Source: Pseudotamlana agarivorans (GTDB lineage Bacteria > Bacteroidota > Bacteroidia > Flavobacteriales > Flavobacteriaceae). From it: 64,000 nt of DNA. A model generated the notes under the pieces. It saw only the letters and a program-made list of their open reading frames with translations. It made no database searches and had not been told where the DNA came from. The stretch spans positions 267,206-331,205 of the forward strand of contig NZ_JAHKPD010000018.1 of NCBI RefSeq assembly GCF_018860245.1, in the 5' to 3' direction. Position 1 is the first letter of the stretch. Each line of letters starts with the position of its first letter. A program made the translations under genes and the position numbers. Positions 35,212 to 43,546 of this stretch are shown piece by piece.

Positions 35212-36105
35212 TTAAGCTTTTATGAACTGTTTGGCAATTTTTTCGGCCTTTCTACTTTCGGTATAATCATAAAAACCTTCTCCCGATTTTACACCTAATT
35301 TTCCAGCACGTACCATATTTACTAATAAGGGGCAGGGTGCGTATTTAGGGTTTTTAAAACCCTCATACATCACGTTTAAGATCGATAAACAAACGTCTAA
35401 ACCAATAAAATCTGCTAATTGTAAGGGGCCCATAGGGTGTGCCATACCTAGTTTCATAACCGTATCGATTTCATAAACACCAGCCACGCCATTGTATAAG
35501 GTTTCAATCGATTCATTTAGCATGGGCATTAAAATGCGATTGGCTACAAAGCCTGGGTAATCGTTCACTTCAACAGGTTCTTTTCCTAAGGTTTTCGAAA
35601 GTGCCATGATACTATTTGTAACCACATCACTGGTGTTGTAGCCTCGAATAATTTCCACTAATTTCATAATGGGCACCGGATTCATAAAATGCATACCAAT
35701 TACACGTTCTGGGTTTGATGTGGCTGCCGCTATTTGAGTGATGGAAATTGAGGAGGTGTTTGTTGCTAAAATGGCGCTATCTAAACAAGCTTCGTCTATG
35801 TCTTTAAATATCTTAAGTTTTAATTCTAAATTTTCGGTAGCAGCTTCAACAATTAAATCGGCTTTAGAAACGCCATTTTTTAAATTGGTAAAGGTTTTTA
35901 TGTTGCTTAAAGTGGTTGATTTTTCCGTTTCGGAGATTTTTTCTTTGTTCACCATACGGTCCAAATTGGTTGTAATCGTTTGAATGCCTTTTTTTAAAGC
36001 ATCGTTATTTACATCAATCAGGTTTACCTTAAATCCATTCTGAGCAAAAGTATGAGCAATACCGTTGCCCATAGTTCCAGCACCTATAATTGCAACATTT
36101 TTCAT
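35212..36105 (-). CDS. 3-hydroxybutyryl-CoA (3-hydroxyacyl-CoA) dehydrogenase
   Basis: The 297-residue protein opens with the NAD-binding motif VAIIGAGTMGNGIAHTFAQNG and has the signature MHFMNPVPIMKLVEIIRG, DYPGFVANRILMPMLNESI and the C-terminal LADFIGLDVCLSI. It oxidises 3-hydroxyacyl-CoA with NAD. Its ATG follows directly on the stop codon of the upstream Gfo/Idh/MocA gene (TAAATG), so translation is likely coupled. Confidence 0.93.
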   Translation of the reverse strand: MKNVAIIGAGTMGNGIAHTFAQNGFKVNLIDVNNDALKKGIQTITTNLDRMVNKEKISETEKSTTLSNIKTFTNLKNGVSKADLIVEAATENLELKLKIFKDIDEACLDSAILATNTSSISITQIAAATSNPERVIGMHFMNPVPIMKLVEIIRGYNTSDVVTNSIMALSKTLGKEPVEVNDYPGFVANRILMPMLNESIETLYNGVAGVYEIDTVMKLGMAHPMGPLQLADFIGLDVCLSILNVMYEGFKNPKYAPCPLLVNMVRAGKLGVKSGEGFYDYTESRKAEKIAKQFIKA

Positions 36106-37065
36106 TTAGAAACAGTTTATTATTTGAGTCGCTACACGAAGTGCCTCGGTACCGTCATGTAAAGATACAATTGGCGTTTTGTTGTGATTCACCGCATCGG
36201 CAAAAGTTTCTAATTCATCTAAAATAGAGTTGCTATCAGGCACTTCAGGGTTATCGAAATAGATTTGTTTTTTTACGCCTTCAGCATTTTGAAGAATCAT
36301 ATCGAAATCTCCAGGATTTTCAGGAGCATCTTTCATTTTAACAACCTCACATTTCTTAGTTAAAAAATCAACTGAAATATAAGCGTCCTTTTGGAAGAAA
36401 CGTGCTTTTCGCATTTTTTTAAGTGAAATACGGCTGGCTGTTAGGTTAGCCACACAACCATTTTCAAATTCTAGTCGTGCATTGGCAATATCCGGTGTTT
36501 CACTAATTACCGAAACGCCACTTGCCGAAACGTGCTTTACTTTAGATTTTACAATGCTTAATATTATGTCGATATCGTGAATCATTAAATCTAAAACCAC
36601 GGGAACATCGGTACCTCTAGGGTTAAATTCAGCCAAACGATGCGTTTCGATAAACATAGGCGATTTAATATCGTTTTTAATAGCCATAAAGGCCGGGTTG
36701 AAACGTTCTACGTGGCCTACTTGTCCGCGTAAATTATGTTCCGCTAAAAGTTCACGAATGTGTTCGGCTTCTTCAACGGTATTGGTAATGGGTTTCTCTA
36801 TAAATATGTGTTTGCCTTTAGAAATGGCTTGTTTTGCGCAATCGTAATGCGACAGTGTAGGGGTTACGATATCCACGATATCCACAGCATCAATAAGGGC
36901 GTCGATCGTATTGAAAAATTTATAGCCAAATTCGGCTTCAACCTTCTTGCCGTTTTCTTCATCAGCATCATAAAAACCAATAAGATTGTATTTTTCAGAT
37001 TGATTAAGAAGTCTTAAATGAATTTTACCCAAGTGTCCCGCACCTAGTACTCCAGCTTTTAGCAT
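36106..37065 (-). CDS. Gfo/Idh/MocA family oxidoreductase
   Basis: The 319-residue protein has the N-terminal Rossmann motif AGVLGAGHLGKIHLRLL, followed by EKPITNTVEEAE and GHVERFNPAFMAI, and a C-terminal alpha/beta domain. Members oxidise or reduce sugars, inositols and related compounds with NAD(P). The substrate cannot be told from sequence. It is the first gene of a minus-strand group with the CoA dehydrogenase and YggS genes. Confidence 0.9.
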   Translation of the reverse strand: MLKAGVLGAGHLGKIHLRLLNQSEKYNLIGFYDADEENGKKVEAEFGYKFFNTIDALIDAVDIVDIVTPTLSHYDCAKQAISKGKHIFIEKPITNTVEEAEHIRELLAEHNLRGQVGHVERFNPAFMAIKNDIKSPMFIETHRLAEFNPRGTDVPVVLDLMIHDIDIILSIVKSKVKHVSASGVSVISETPDIANARLEFENGCVANLTASRISLKKMRKARFFQKDAYISVDFLTKKCEVVKMKDAPENPGDFDMILQNAEGVKKQIYFDNPEVPDSNSILDELETFADAVNHNKTPIVSLHDGTEALRVATQIINCF

Positions 37066-37171
37066 AATTATTTAGGTTTTCAACAAAAATAAGATAATTA
37101 AAACACGATGTTGCGTATTTGAAGTTTAATTTTTTGCATTCATAAAATGAAAAATAAATTTCAAAAAAGGG

Positions 37172-37201
37172 TTTGCTCTTAAAAAGGTTGACGTATTTTT
37201 G
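37172..37201 (+). promoter_or_regulatory. Promoter for pcm (TTTG-N18-TATTTTTG)
   Basis: TTTG at 37172-37175 and TATTTTTG at 37194-37201 fit the Bacteroidota -33/-7 pair with an 18-base spacer. The -7 box covers the TTG at 37199, which is therefore an unlikely start codon for pcm. Confidence 0.7.
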
Positions 37202-37222
37202 TATGCCAAACCTCCAACCAAA

Positions 37223-37864
37223 TTGAAAGATACATTTAGACATCAGGGATTACGTCAGCAACTCGTTAATGTGTTGATAAATAAAGGAATAAAAGATCCA
37301 AGCGTTTTAAAAGCGATTGGTAAAATTCCACGTCATTTGTTCATGGATTCTAGTTTTTTAGACCATGCTTATCAAGATAAGGCTTTTCCTATTGCAGCCG
37401 ATCAAACCATTTCTCAGCCTTATACGGTGGCTTTTCAATCGGAATTACTTCAAATAAAAAGAGGCGATAAAATTCTAGAAATTGGCACGGGTAGTGGGTA
37501 TCAAACCGCGGTGCTTTGTGAATTGGGAGCACGTGTTTATAGTATTGAACGCCAGCATGAATTATTTAAAATTACCAGCCGTTTTTTACCAAAATTGGGT
37601 TATCGCGCCAAGAAATTTGTTTTTGGAGATGGCTATATTGGTTTGGAGGAAGAAGCACCTTATGATGGTATTATTGTAACCGCTGGAGCACCTTATGTGC
37701 CAAAGCCTTTATTAAAGCAATTAAAAGTTGGAGCGCGGTTAATCATCCCTGTTGGTGATGATGTGCAGATCATGAACATGATTACTAGAAAAGGGCCTAA
37801 AGAATTTGAACAAGAAGAATTAGGTGAATTTCGATTTGTGCCGCTATTAGAGGATAAAAATTAA
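37223..37864 (+). CDS. pcm: Protein-L-isoaspartate O-methyltransferase
   Basis: The TTG at 37223 gives 213 residues starting MKDTFRHQGLRQQL, the usual N-terminus. A TTG eight codons upstream lies inside the promoter's -7 box. The SAM-binding core ILEIGTGSGYQTAVLCELG is clear, with DGIIVTAGAPYVP and the isoaspartate pocket segment AADQTISQPYTVAF. The enzyme repairs isoaspartyl residues in aged proteins. It is transcribed divergently from the Gfo/Idh/MocA gene and followed by a noncoding repeat region. Confidence 0.93.
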   Translation: MKDTFRHQGLRQQLVNVLINKGIKDPSVLKAIGKIPRHLFMDSSFLDHAYQDKAFPIAADQTISQPYTVAFQSELLQIKRGDKILEIGTGSGYQTAVLCELGARVYSIERQHELFKITSRFLPKLGYRAKKFVFGDGYIGLEEEAPYDGIIVTAGAPYVPKPLLKQLKVGARLIIPVGDDVQIMNMITRKGPKEFEQEELGEFRFVPLLEDKN

Positions 37865-37922
37865 TTAGAAAATTTCAAGTCGTAAGTCGTCGAGACCTCA
37901 GGTCGTAGATACAAAAAAACGC

Positions 37923-37984
37923 TTCTCCACTCCGCTCGAAGACCGTCACGAAACATCAAATCGATGTTCTAGCGGAGTCGAGAA
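37923..37984. repeat. Dyad element after pcm
   Basis: TTCTCCACTCCGCT (37923-37936) pairs with AGCGGAGTCGAGAA (37971-37984), with one mismatch, over a 34-base loop. It may serve as a pcm terminator or be a dispersed element. The remaining 37985-38069 holds no gene. Confidence 0.75.
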
Positions 37985-38069
37985 CGCTTCTGATAAGCAA
38001 TAAAATATAGCCCAAGACATAGATAAACAAAGACGTGAATCGTAAAGAAATCAATGAAATCTGTGTTTA

Positions 38070-38772
38070 AAAATCCTCTGTGGTTCTCTGTGAAATCTCA
38101 GTGCAGCTCTGTGTAATAACCCCGCAAGAGTAAGCAACTAACAACTAGAAACCAGTTTCTCGCAAAGTCGCAAGGCCGCAAAGCTGGACAACGCAAAATA
38201 TTCGTTAAAATTAGTGTAATTCGTGTCAAAAGTCAACCTCTGCGAAATCTCAGTTCAGCTCTGTGTAATAACCTCGCAAGAGTAAGCCGCCAACAACCAG
38301 AAACCATTTTCTCGCAAAGTCGCAAGGCCGCAAAGCTGGACAACGTAAAATATTCGTTAAATTAGTGTAATTCGTGTCAAAAGTAAACCTCTGCGAAATC
38401 TCAGAGCAGCTCTGTGTAATAACCTCGCAAGAGTAAGCCGCCAACAACCAGAAACCATTTTCTCGCAAAGTCGCAAGGCCGCAAAGCTGGACAACGCTAA
38501 ATATTCGTTAAAATTAGTGTAATTCGTGTCAAAAGTAAACCTCTGCGAAATCTCAGAGCAGCTCAGCGTAACAACCCCGCAAGAGTAAGCCGCCAACAAC
38601 TAGAAACCAGTTTCTCGCAAAGTCGCAAGGCCGCAAAGCTGGACAACGCAAAATATTCGTTAAAATTAGTGTAATTCGTGTCAAAAGTCAACCTCTGCGA
38701 AATCTCAGAGCAGCTCAGCGTAACAACCCTGCAAGAGTAAGCGACCAATAACCAACAACCAGAAACCAACAA
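38070..38772. repeat. Tandem array of about 151-bp units, noncoding
   Basis: The word AACCTCTGCGAAATCTCAG recurs at 38235, 38386, 38538 and 38690, a period of 151-152 bases. Each unit also carries CGCAAAGTCGCAAGGCCGCAAAGC and GTGTAATTCGTGTCAAAAG, described by position. A more divergent first unit starts near 38070 and the last is cut at the 3' end. Overlapping open frames across it are repeat artefacts. The tail (38735-38772) ends in CCAATAACCAACAACC-like sequence next to the convergent gene. Confidence 0.92.
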
Positions 38773-39348
38773 CTAATACCTCCCTTTTCTAGGTAAATAG
38801 TCTTTTGGGATGAGGTTTCGATGCGTTTCATGTGTCCAATAGATATTGATAATCCACCAGCGTTCTTCATCGTATAACAGTTGAAAACTATTGATACCTC
38901 TTAAAAAAGGTTCTTCATCCGATAAATCATGGTAGGCTTCAAAAGTGCTAAATACCTGTGCCATATTGCCGAATATTTCTGTTTTTCGGTGTATTTCATT
39001 TTGAATGAACCCATTTTCTTTAAACCATACAGTAGATTTTTTCTTGTAGTCATCAGGTGATAAATACCCCACGTGGTAAACACCCATTTTGTCTTTTCCG
39101 CTAGGGATAAGTTTGGCGTCTTTCTTAAATAAATATTTAAATTGTTTCCAGTTTCTTACCGTATCCTTTTTTGCCGAAACAACATCATAATACGTTTTTA
39201 TAGTACTGTTTAAGGTTAGGGCCGATTTCTTATTTACAGTGAAAACTGCTTTTTTAACAGCGCTAGTATCTGTTTTTTTTTCTTTCTGAGCGTGTAGGTT
39301 AAAGGCAAATGCCAATATAAAAAGTGTTGTTAATCTTTTTAATCTCAT
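38773..39348 (-). CDS. Exported NTF2-like protein, unknown function
   Basis: From ATG 39348 the product is 191 residues. A longer frame adds 16 residues before the signal peptide (MRLKRLTTLFILAFAFNLHAQ). The mature part resembles SnoaL/NTF2-like fold proteins: TIKTYYDVVSAKKDTVRNWK, then FGNMAQVFSTFEAYH and FQLLYDEERWWIINIYW. Such proteins often bind small ligands or serve as periplasmic isomerases, but no reaction can be assigned. It lies next to smpB on the same strand, just beyond the 151-bp array. Confidence 0.75.
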   Translation of the reverse strand: MRLKRLTTLFILAFAFNLHAQKEKKTDTSAVKKAVFTVNKKSALTLNSTIKTYYDVVSAKKDTVRNWKQFKYLFKKDAKLIPSGKDKMGVYHVGYLSPDDYKKKSTVWFKENGFIQNEIHRKTEIFGNMAQVFSTFEAYHDLSDEEPFLRGINSFQLLYDEERWWIINIYWTHETHRNLIPKDYLPRKGRY

Positions 39349-39399
39349 GGTAAGAATTGATTTGTCAAGAGGTGTCAACTTTAACGTCAAAATCATGAA

Positions 39400-39858
39400 T
39401 TACTTATATATTTTTTTAACCCGATCTAAATTCCTTTTGTTATCACGATCTTTAATAGTTTCACGTTTATCATACAATTTTTTACCTTTCGCCAACGCTA
39501 TATCTAGTTTAGCAAAACCGCGATCTGTAATAAACATGCGTAGCGGAATAATGGTAAGTCCCGTATTTTGAACTTCCTTGCTTAACTTTTTAAGCTCCTT
39601 TTTGTTTAGTAAAAGTTTGCGCTCTGCTTTTGGCTTATGGTTGTAGTAGGTGCCATAAATGTATTCTTCAATGGTCATGTTTATAACAAAAAGCTCGCCC
39701 TTCTCATTAAATTCACAAAAGCTTTCGGCAATAGAAGCCCTACTGTTTCTAATGGATTTTATTTCGGTACCCGTTAACACAATGCCAGCAGTATACTTAT
39801 CTAAAATTTCATATTGAAACCGTGCTTTTTTATTCTGTATGTTTATTTTTTTTTGCAT
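39400..39858 (-). CDS. smpB: SsrA-binding protein SmpB
   Basis: From ATG 39858 the product is 152 residues; the TTG three codons upstream is unlikely. The N-terminal NKKARFQYEILDKYTAGIVL, TEIKSIRNSRASIAESFCEF and the C-terminal GKKLYDKRETIKDRDNKRNLDR are standard. SmpB carries tmRNA into stalled ribosomes for trans-translation. A TAGTTTTG -7-like box lies six bases from the ATG, so the mRNA may be leaderless. No ssrA gene was seen in this window. Confidence 0.96.
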   Translation of the reverse strand: MQKKINIQNKKARFQYEILDKYTAGIVLTGTEIKSIRNSRASIAESFCEFNEKGELFVINMTIEEYIYGTYYNHKPKAERKLLLNKKELKKLSKEVQNTGLTIIPLRMFITDRGFAKLDIALAKGKKLYDKRETIKDRDNKRNLDRVKKIYK

Positions 39859-39943
39859 GAAGCACAAAACTAAACAATTTTTAATTTGTGTCTTCTATAA
39901 ACTGCGTTTTCGTTGCTAATTTTGTTGTAGTTTACATGGAATA

Positions 39944-40153
39944 CTATGCTTTCATTGTAAAACCTAGCTTGATAGTTACTTGCCATCTATCCACTTTTCC
40001 GTCTTTAATATTTCCTCTGGTATTGGTAACTTCAAACCATCTTAAGTTTTGAATGGATTTAGAAGCTTTGTTTAAGGCATTAGTCACGGCATCGTCACTG
40101 GATTTATCAGAGGTACCAACAATTTCGATTATTTTATAAATATGATCTTCCAT
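39944..40153 (-). CDS. Dodecin
   Basis: The 69-residue protein matches dodecin throughout: HIYKIIEIVGTSDKSSDDAV, NLRWFEVTNTRGNI with the conserved Trp, and DRWQVTIKLGF at the end. Dodecins form hollow dodecamers that store FMN/riboflavin or lumichrome. Length is typical. The 304-base gap to lpdA holds only AT-rich sequence and the lpdA promoter. Confidence 0.92.
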   Translation of the reverse strand: MEDHIYKIIEIVGTSDKSSDDAVTNALNKASKSIQNLRWFEVTNTRGNIKDGKVDRWQVTIKLGFTMKA

Positions 40154-40411
40154 AATAAAAAAATTAGTTAATAATTAATCTATATAAAATACAAATTTAT
40201 TGCCGATAATGTATGTTTTGGTTCACTATCTTGCTGATAATTTAGCTACATAGTTAAAAAATAATGTTATGCGTATATTTTAGTTTCGTAGAAGAAAACC
40301 TGTATTTAGAAAGTTTTTTAGGATATTAGGAATATACCTTAGTATAAATTTAGAAATTATAAATTCACTTTATAAAGCCTCAATTTTTATTGTTGAAGCG
40401 TAAAACATTCG

Positions 40412-40419
40412 TATTTTTG
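40412..40419 (+). promoter_or_regulatory. -7 box (TATTTTTG) for lpdA
   Basis: TATTTTTG matches TAnnTTTG with a TTG 16 bases upstream (40393-40395). The leader is about 38 bases. The rest of the 40154-40457 gap shows nothing else that I can interpret. Confidence 0.5.
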
Positions 40420-40457
40420 ATTCTGACATTAATTTAAGATAATTTCAAAAATATATT

Positions 40458-41858
40458 ATGAATTCATACGATGTAGCCGTTATTGGCTCGGGTCCTGGAG
40501 GATATGTAGCAGCGATTCGTTGCGCACAATTAGGCATGAAAACGGCCATTATAGAAAAATATGCAACGCTGGGAGGAACCTGTTTAAACGTGGGATGTAT
40601 CCCAAGTAAAGCACTTTTAGATTCTTCTCATCATTACGAAGATGCGGTTAAGCATTTTGAAGAGCATGGTATTGAAATTCCAGGTGACATTAAAGTGAAT
40701 TTGGAAAAAATGATTGCACGTAAGCAATCGGTTGTAGATCAAACTACAGGTGGTATCGATTTTCTTATGAAGAAAAATAACATTGATGTATATCAAGGTT
40801 TAGGAAGCTTTAAAGACGCAACACACATTACAATTGCAGGTGAAGAAACGACTGAAATTGAAGCAAAAAATACCATTATCGCAACAGGAAGTAAGCCATC
40901 TAGCTTACCGTTTATCAAATTAGATAAAGAGCGTGTGATTACATCTACTGAAGCTTTAAAGTTAAAAGAAATCCCTAAACATTTAGTGGTTATTGGTGGT
41001 GGCGTTATTGGTTTAGAGCTTGGTCAAGTATACAAGCGTTTAGGAGCTGAGGTAACAGTTGTTGAATATATGGATAGAATCATCCCTACTATGGATGCTG
41101 GTTTATCTAAAGAATTAAACAAAGTACTTAAAAAGGCGAAGTTTAAAATGAACTTGTCTCATAAAGTAAAGTCTGTTGAAACTGTAGGCGACGAGGTTGT
41201 AATTAAAGCAGATAATAAAAAAGGCGAAGAAGTAGAAATTAAAGGGGATTACTGTTTAGTTTCTGTAGGTCGTCGTCCTTACACAGACGGTTTAAATGCT
41301 GAAGCTGCTGGTGTGAAGCTAGATGAAAGAGGTCGTGTAGAAGTTAACGATCACTTACAAACTAGCGCATCAAATATATATGCGATTGGAGATGTGGTTA
41401 AAGGCGCGATGTTAGCGCATAAAGCTGAAGAAGAAGGTGTTTTTGTTGCTGAATCTTTAGCGGGTCAAAAACCACATATCGATTATAACTTAATTCCAGG
41501 TGTCGTTTACACATGGCCAGAAGTTGCTACAGTTGGTAAAACTGAAGAGCAGTTAAAAGAAGCTGGTGTAGTTTACAAAACAGGATCTTTCCCAATGCGT
41601 GCTTTAGGTAGAAGTAGAGCGAGTATGGATTTAGACGGGTTTGTGAAAATCTTAGCTGATAAAACTACTGATGAAATTTTAGGCGTACATATGGTTGGAG
41701 CTCGTGCTGCCGATATGATTGCTGAAGCTGTAGTGGCGATGGAATATCGCGCTTCCGCGGAAGACGTATCACGTATGTCTCACGCTCACCCAACATTTAC
41801 TGAAGCGATTAAAGAAGCGGCGCTTGCTGCTACCGAAGATCGTGCTTTGCATATCTAA
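40458..41858 (+). CDS. lpdA: Dihydrolipoyl dehydrogenase
   Basis: The 466-residue flavoprotein has the FAD motif VAVIGSGPGGYVAAIRCAQ, the redox pair Cys42/Cys47 in GGTCLNVGCIPSK, the NAD-binding GGGVIGLELG, and the C-terminal His/Glu in HAHPTFTEA. It oxidises the dihydrolipoyl arm of the pyruvate, oxoglutarate or branched-chain complexes or the glycine system. Length is standard. It is monocistronic, with a strong terminator downstream. Confidence 0.96.
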   Translation: MNSYDVAVIGSGPGGYVAAIRCAQLGMKTAIIEKYATLGGTCLNVGCIPSKALLDSSHHYEDAVKHFEEHGIEIPGDIKVNLEKMIARKQSVVDQTTGGIDFLMKKNNIDVYQGLGSFKDATHITIAGEETTEIEAKNTIIATGSKPSSLPFIKLDKERVITSTEALKLKEIPKHLVVIGGGVIGLELGQVYKRLGAEVTVVEYMDRIIPTMDAGLSKELNKVLKKAKFKMNLSHKVKSVETVGDEVVIKADNKKGEEVEIKGDYCLVSVGRRPYTDGLNAEAAGVKLDERGRVEVNDHLQTSASNIYAIGDVVKGAMLAHKAEEEGVFVAESLAGQKPHIDYNLIPGVVYTWPEVATVGKTEEQLKEAGVVYKTGSFPMRALGRSRASMDLDGFVKILADKTTDEILGVHMVGARAADMIAEAVVAMEYRASAEDVSRMSHAHPTFTEAIKEAALAATEDRALHI

Positions 41859-41878
41859 TTAGAGACTTCATTATAATT

Positions 41879-41920
41879 TAAAACGAGGCTGTTTTCTTTG
41901 AGAACAGCCTCGTTTTTGTT
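41879..41920 (+). terminator. Rho-independent terminator after lpdA
   Basis: AACGAGGCTGTT pairs perfectly with AACAGCCTCGTT around a nine-base loop and is followed by TTTTTGTTTT. Confidence 0.9.
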
Positions 41921-42084
41921 TTAGATCTTATTTTTACTGCATTTATATTTCGCTAAAGAGAATGAATATATGATTGTAGAAGTGATTGGAATTAATCATG
42001 TTTTTACCACAAGGTACAGTTTCTGAGATGCTGATGTCTGTTCTGAAATTCAATAAATATTTATTGAAAAACGATAAAATATTA

Positions 42085-42113
42085 TTGTTTTTCGTTTTTT
42101 ATTGTTATGTTTG
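42085..42113 (+). promoter_or_regulatory. Promoter for the DUF2975/HTH pair (TTG-N18-TATGTTTG)
   Basis: TTG at 42085-42087 and TATGTTTG at 42106-42113 form a fair -33/-7 pair, 26 bases before the ATG. The gap 41921-42084 shows no gene. Confidence 0.55.
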
Positions 42114-42139
42114 TAGGGTAAGTCATCAAACAAACTATC

Positions 42140-42754
42140 ATGAAGAAAAATACACTCCTCAATGTTGCAATCATTATATGTAAATCATTACGCTTAATTT
42201 ATATTTTAATATTTTTAATAGTTACTGGATTATTTGTGCATTTTCAGTGGAGTCCTTCAACTTATGACAATCTTGATCTTACTAATTTTACTATTAATAA
42301 TATTGATATTAAGAATAAAACCAGCTCCAATAAATCTTTCATTAATAAGTTTAGTTCTTATAAAATTCATGTTGATGGAAAAGTACCAAGCGACTCAGAA
42401 GTATTTGTTTTGAATAAACTAAAATATAAATCTTTATATATCAATTTTATACAATGCTCTGCAATTTTTATTTTGCTTTTTTTGGTAACAAAAGAATTTG
42501 AAAAGATTATTAAGTCTGTAAAACAAATTAAAACTTTTCATAAAAATAATGTGATCTCTTTTAGAAAAATAGGCAAATATTTATTGATACTTTTTGTTCT
42601 GTCTAGTTATTCCGCACTTACTTTTCAGCAAGGTGGTATGAGTAGTTTACATTTGATTTTCTCATATTTAATTCTAGCATTGTTAGCCTATATCATGGCT
42701 GCAATTTTTGAAGAAGGAAATAATCTTTCAGAAGAAAACAAATTAACAGTATAA
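42140..42754 (+). CDS. DUF2975 family membrane protein
   Basis: The 204-residue protein has four hydrophobic helices (first at about residues 16-36, then 107-127, 146-165 and 173-191) with a polar exported loop between the first two. It resembles DUF2975 proteins, which are nearly always next to a small Cro/CI-type regulator, as here with a two-base gap. Such pairs may sense membrane signals, but no mechanism is established. Codon use is AT-rich relative to neighbours. Confidence 0.8.
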   Translation: MKKNTLLNVAIIICKSLRLIYILIFLIVTGLFVHFQWSPSTYDNLDLTNFTINNIDIKNKTSSNKSFINKFSSYKIHVDGKVPSDSEVFVLNKLKYKSLYINFIQCSAIFILLFLVTKEFEKIIKSVKQIKTFHKNNVISFRKIGKYLLILFVLSSYSALTFQQGGMSSLHLIFSYLILALLAYIMAAIFEEGNNLSEENKLTV

Positions 42755-42756
42755 TT

Positions 42757-42960
42757 ATGGCAATTATTGTGAATTTAGACGTGATAATGGCCAAGAGAAA
42801 AATGAGCTTATCGGAACTCTCTGAAAGAGTTGGAATTACTATGGCCAATTTGTCAATTTTAAAAAATAACAAAGCTAAAGCTGTTCGTTTTTCAACTTTG
42901 AATGCCATTTGCTTAGTTCTAGAATGTCAACCTAGTGACTTGTTAGAATACAAAGAATAA
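42757..42960 (+). CDS. Small Cro/CI-type helix-turn-helix regulator (YozG-like)
   Basis: The 67-residue protein is one HTH domain: MSLSELSERVGITMANLSILKNNKAK (by position 16-41) then FSTLNAICLVLECQPSDLLEY. It follows the DUF2975 gene after two bases, the arrangement seen with YozG-type regulators in many bacteria. It probably represses its own operon; no operator could be identified. Confidence 0.9.
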   Translation: MAIIVNLDVIMAKRKMSLSELSERVGITMANLSILKNNKAKAVRFSTLNAICLVLECQPSDLLEYKE

Positions 42961-43047
42961 AATATAACAGGAGTTAATTTACATAATTCTAATCTATTTG
43001 TAGGGCGAAGCAGCAGTCTGTTTTTAACTTTACCCCAAAACACCAAC

Positions 43048-43545
43048 CTAAGAAGGTGCCCCACCAAGCTGTTTAATACTCCCTTTATTCATAACCAGCA
43101 AAGGCAAGGCCACACCAAAGGTTAAGCCTATCAGGACATAAATCATTTTAAATCCGTGTGAAAACATAGCGTCTATAAGAAGCAATCGTTTTTCGGGGTC
43201 TGTTTCAATAAACACAAAATTCATAATCGATAAAATGGTTTCGTAGGCAAAATATCCTGGAATCATCGGGATCATAGTAGGAATTGAAAAAACAACTGGC
43301 GGATGGTGAATTTTATGAGCAATAGGAATACTAACCCATCCTACAAAAGAAGCGGCTGCTAAACTTGCCAACGCAATATGATGCTCAAATTGTAAAATGC
43401 TAAATTTTATAAGTCCTGCTAAAAAGCCCAAAGCAAAAATGGTAAAAATGGTTTTTCTAGGCACATTAAATAATATGCCAAAGCCTACGGCTGCAATGCC
43501 AGACCAAAACGAAACCTCTAATAGATGAAAAATAAGATCGGTCAT
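43048..43545 (-). CDS. Threonine/serine exporter family, C-terminal half (ThrE_2/DUF3815)
   Basis: The 165-residue protein has four or five membrane helices (FWSGIAAVGFGILFNV, IFALGFLAGLIKFSIL) and GYFAYETILSI, typical of the second half of ThrE exporters. Its gene starts one base after the N-terminal half's stop codon, so the transporter is made as two co-translated subunits. Confidence 0.87.
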   Translation of the reverse strand: MTDLIFHLLEVSFWSGIAAVGFGILFNVPRKTIFTIFALGFLAGLIKFSILQFEHHIALASLAAASFVGWVSIPIAHKIHHPPVVFSIPTMIPMIPGYFAYETILSIMNFVFIETDPEKRLLLIDAMFSHGFKMIYVLIGLTFGVALPLLVMNKGSIKQLGGAPS

Positions 43546-43546
43546 A

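Noticed and set aside
38250-38772. Three overlapping minus-strand frames of similar sequence (38250-38468, 38357-38599, 38563-38772)
   Set aside because: They are translations of the 151-bp repeat units and differ only as the units do.
38070-38772. CRISPR array
   Set aside because: Units are about 151 bases long and contiguous, with no unique spacers and no cas genes nearby.
41986-42183. 65-codon plus-strand frame before the DUF2975 gene
   Set aside because: It overlaps the promoter and start of the supported gene in another frame and shows no conserved motif.
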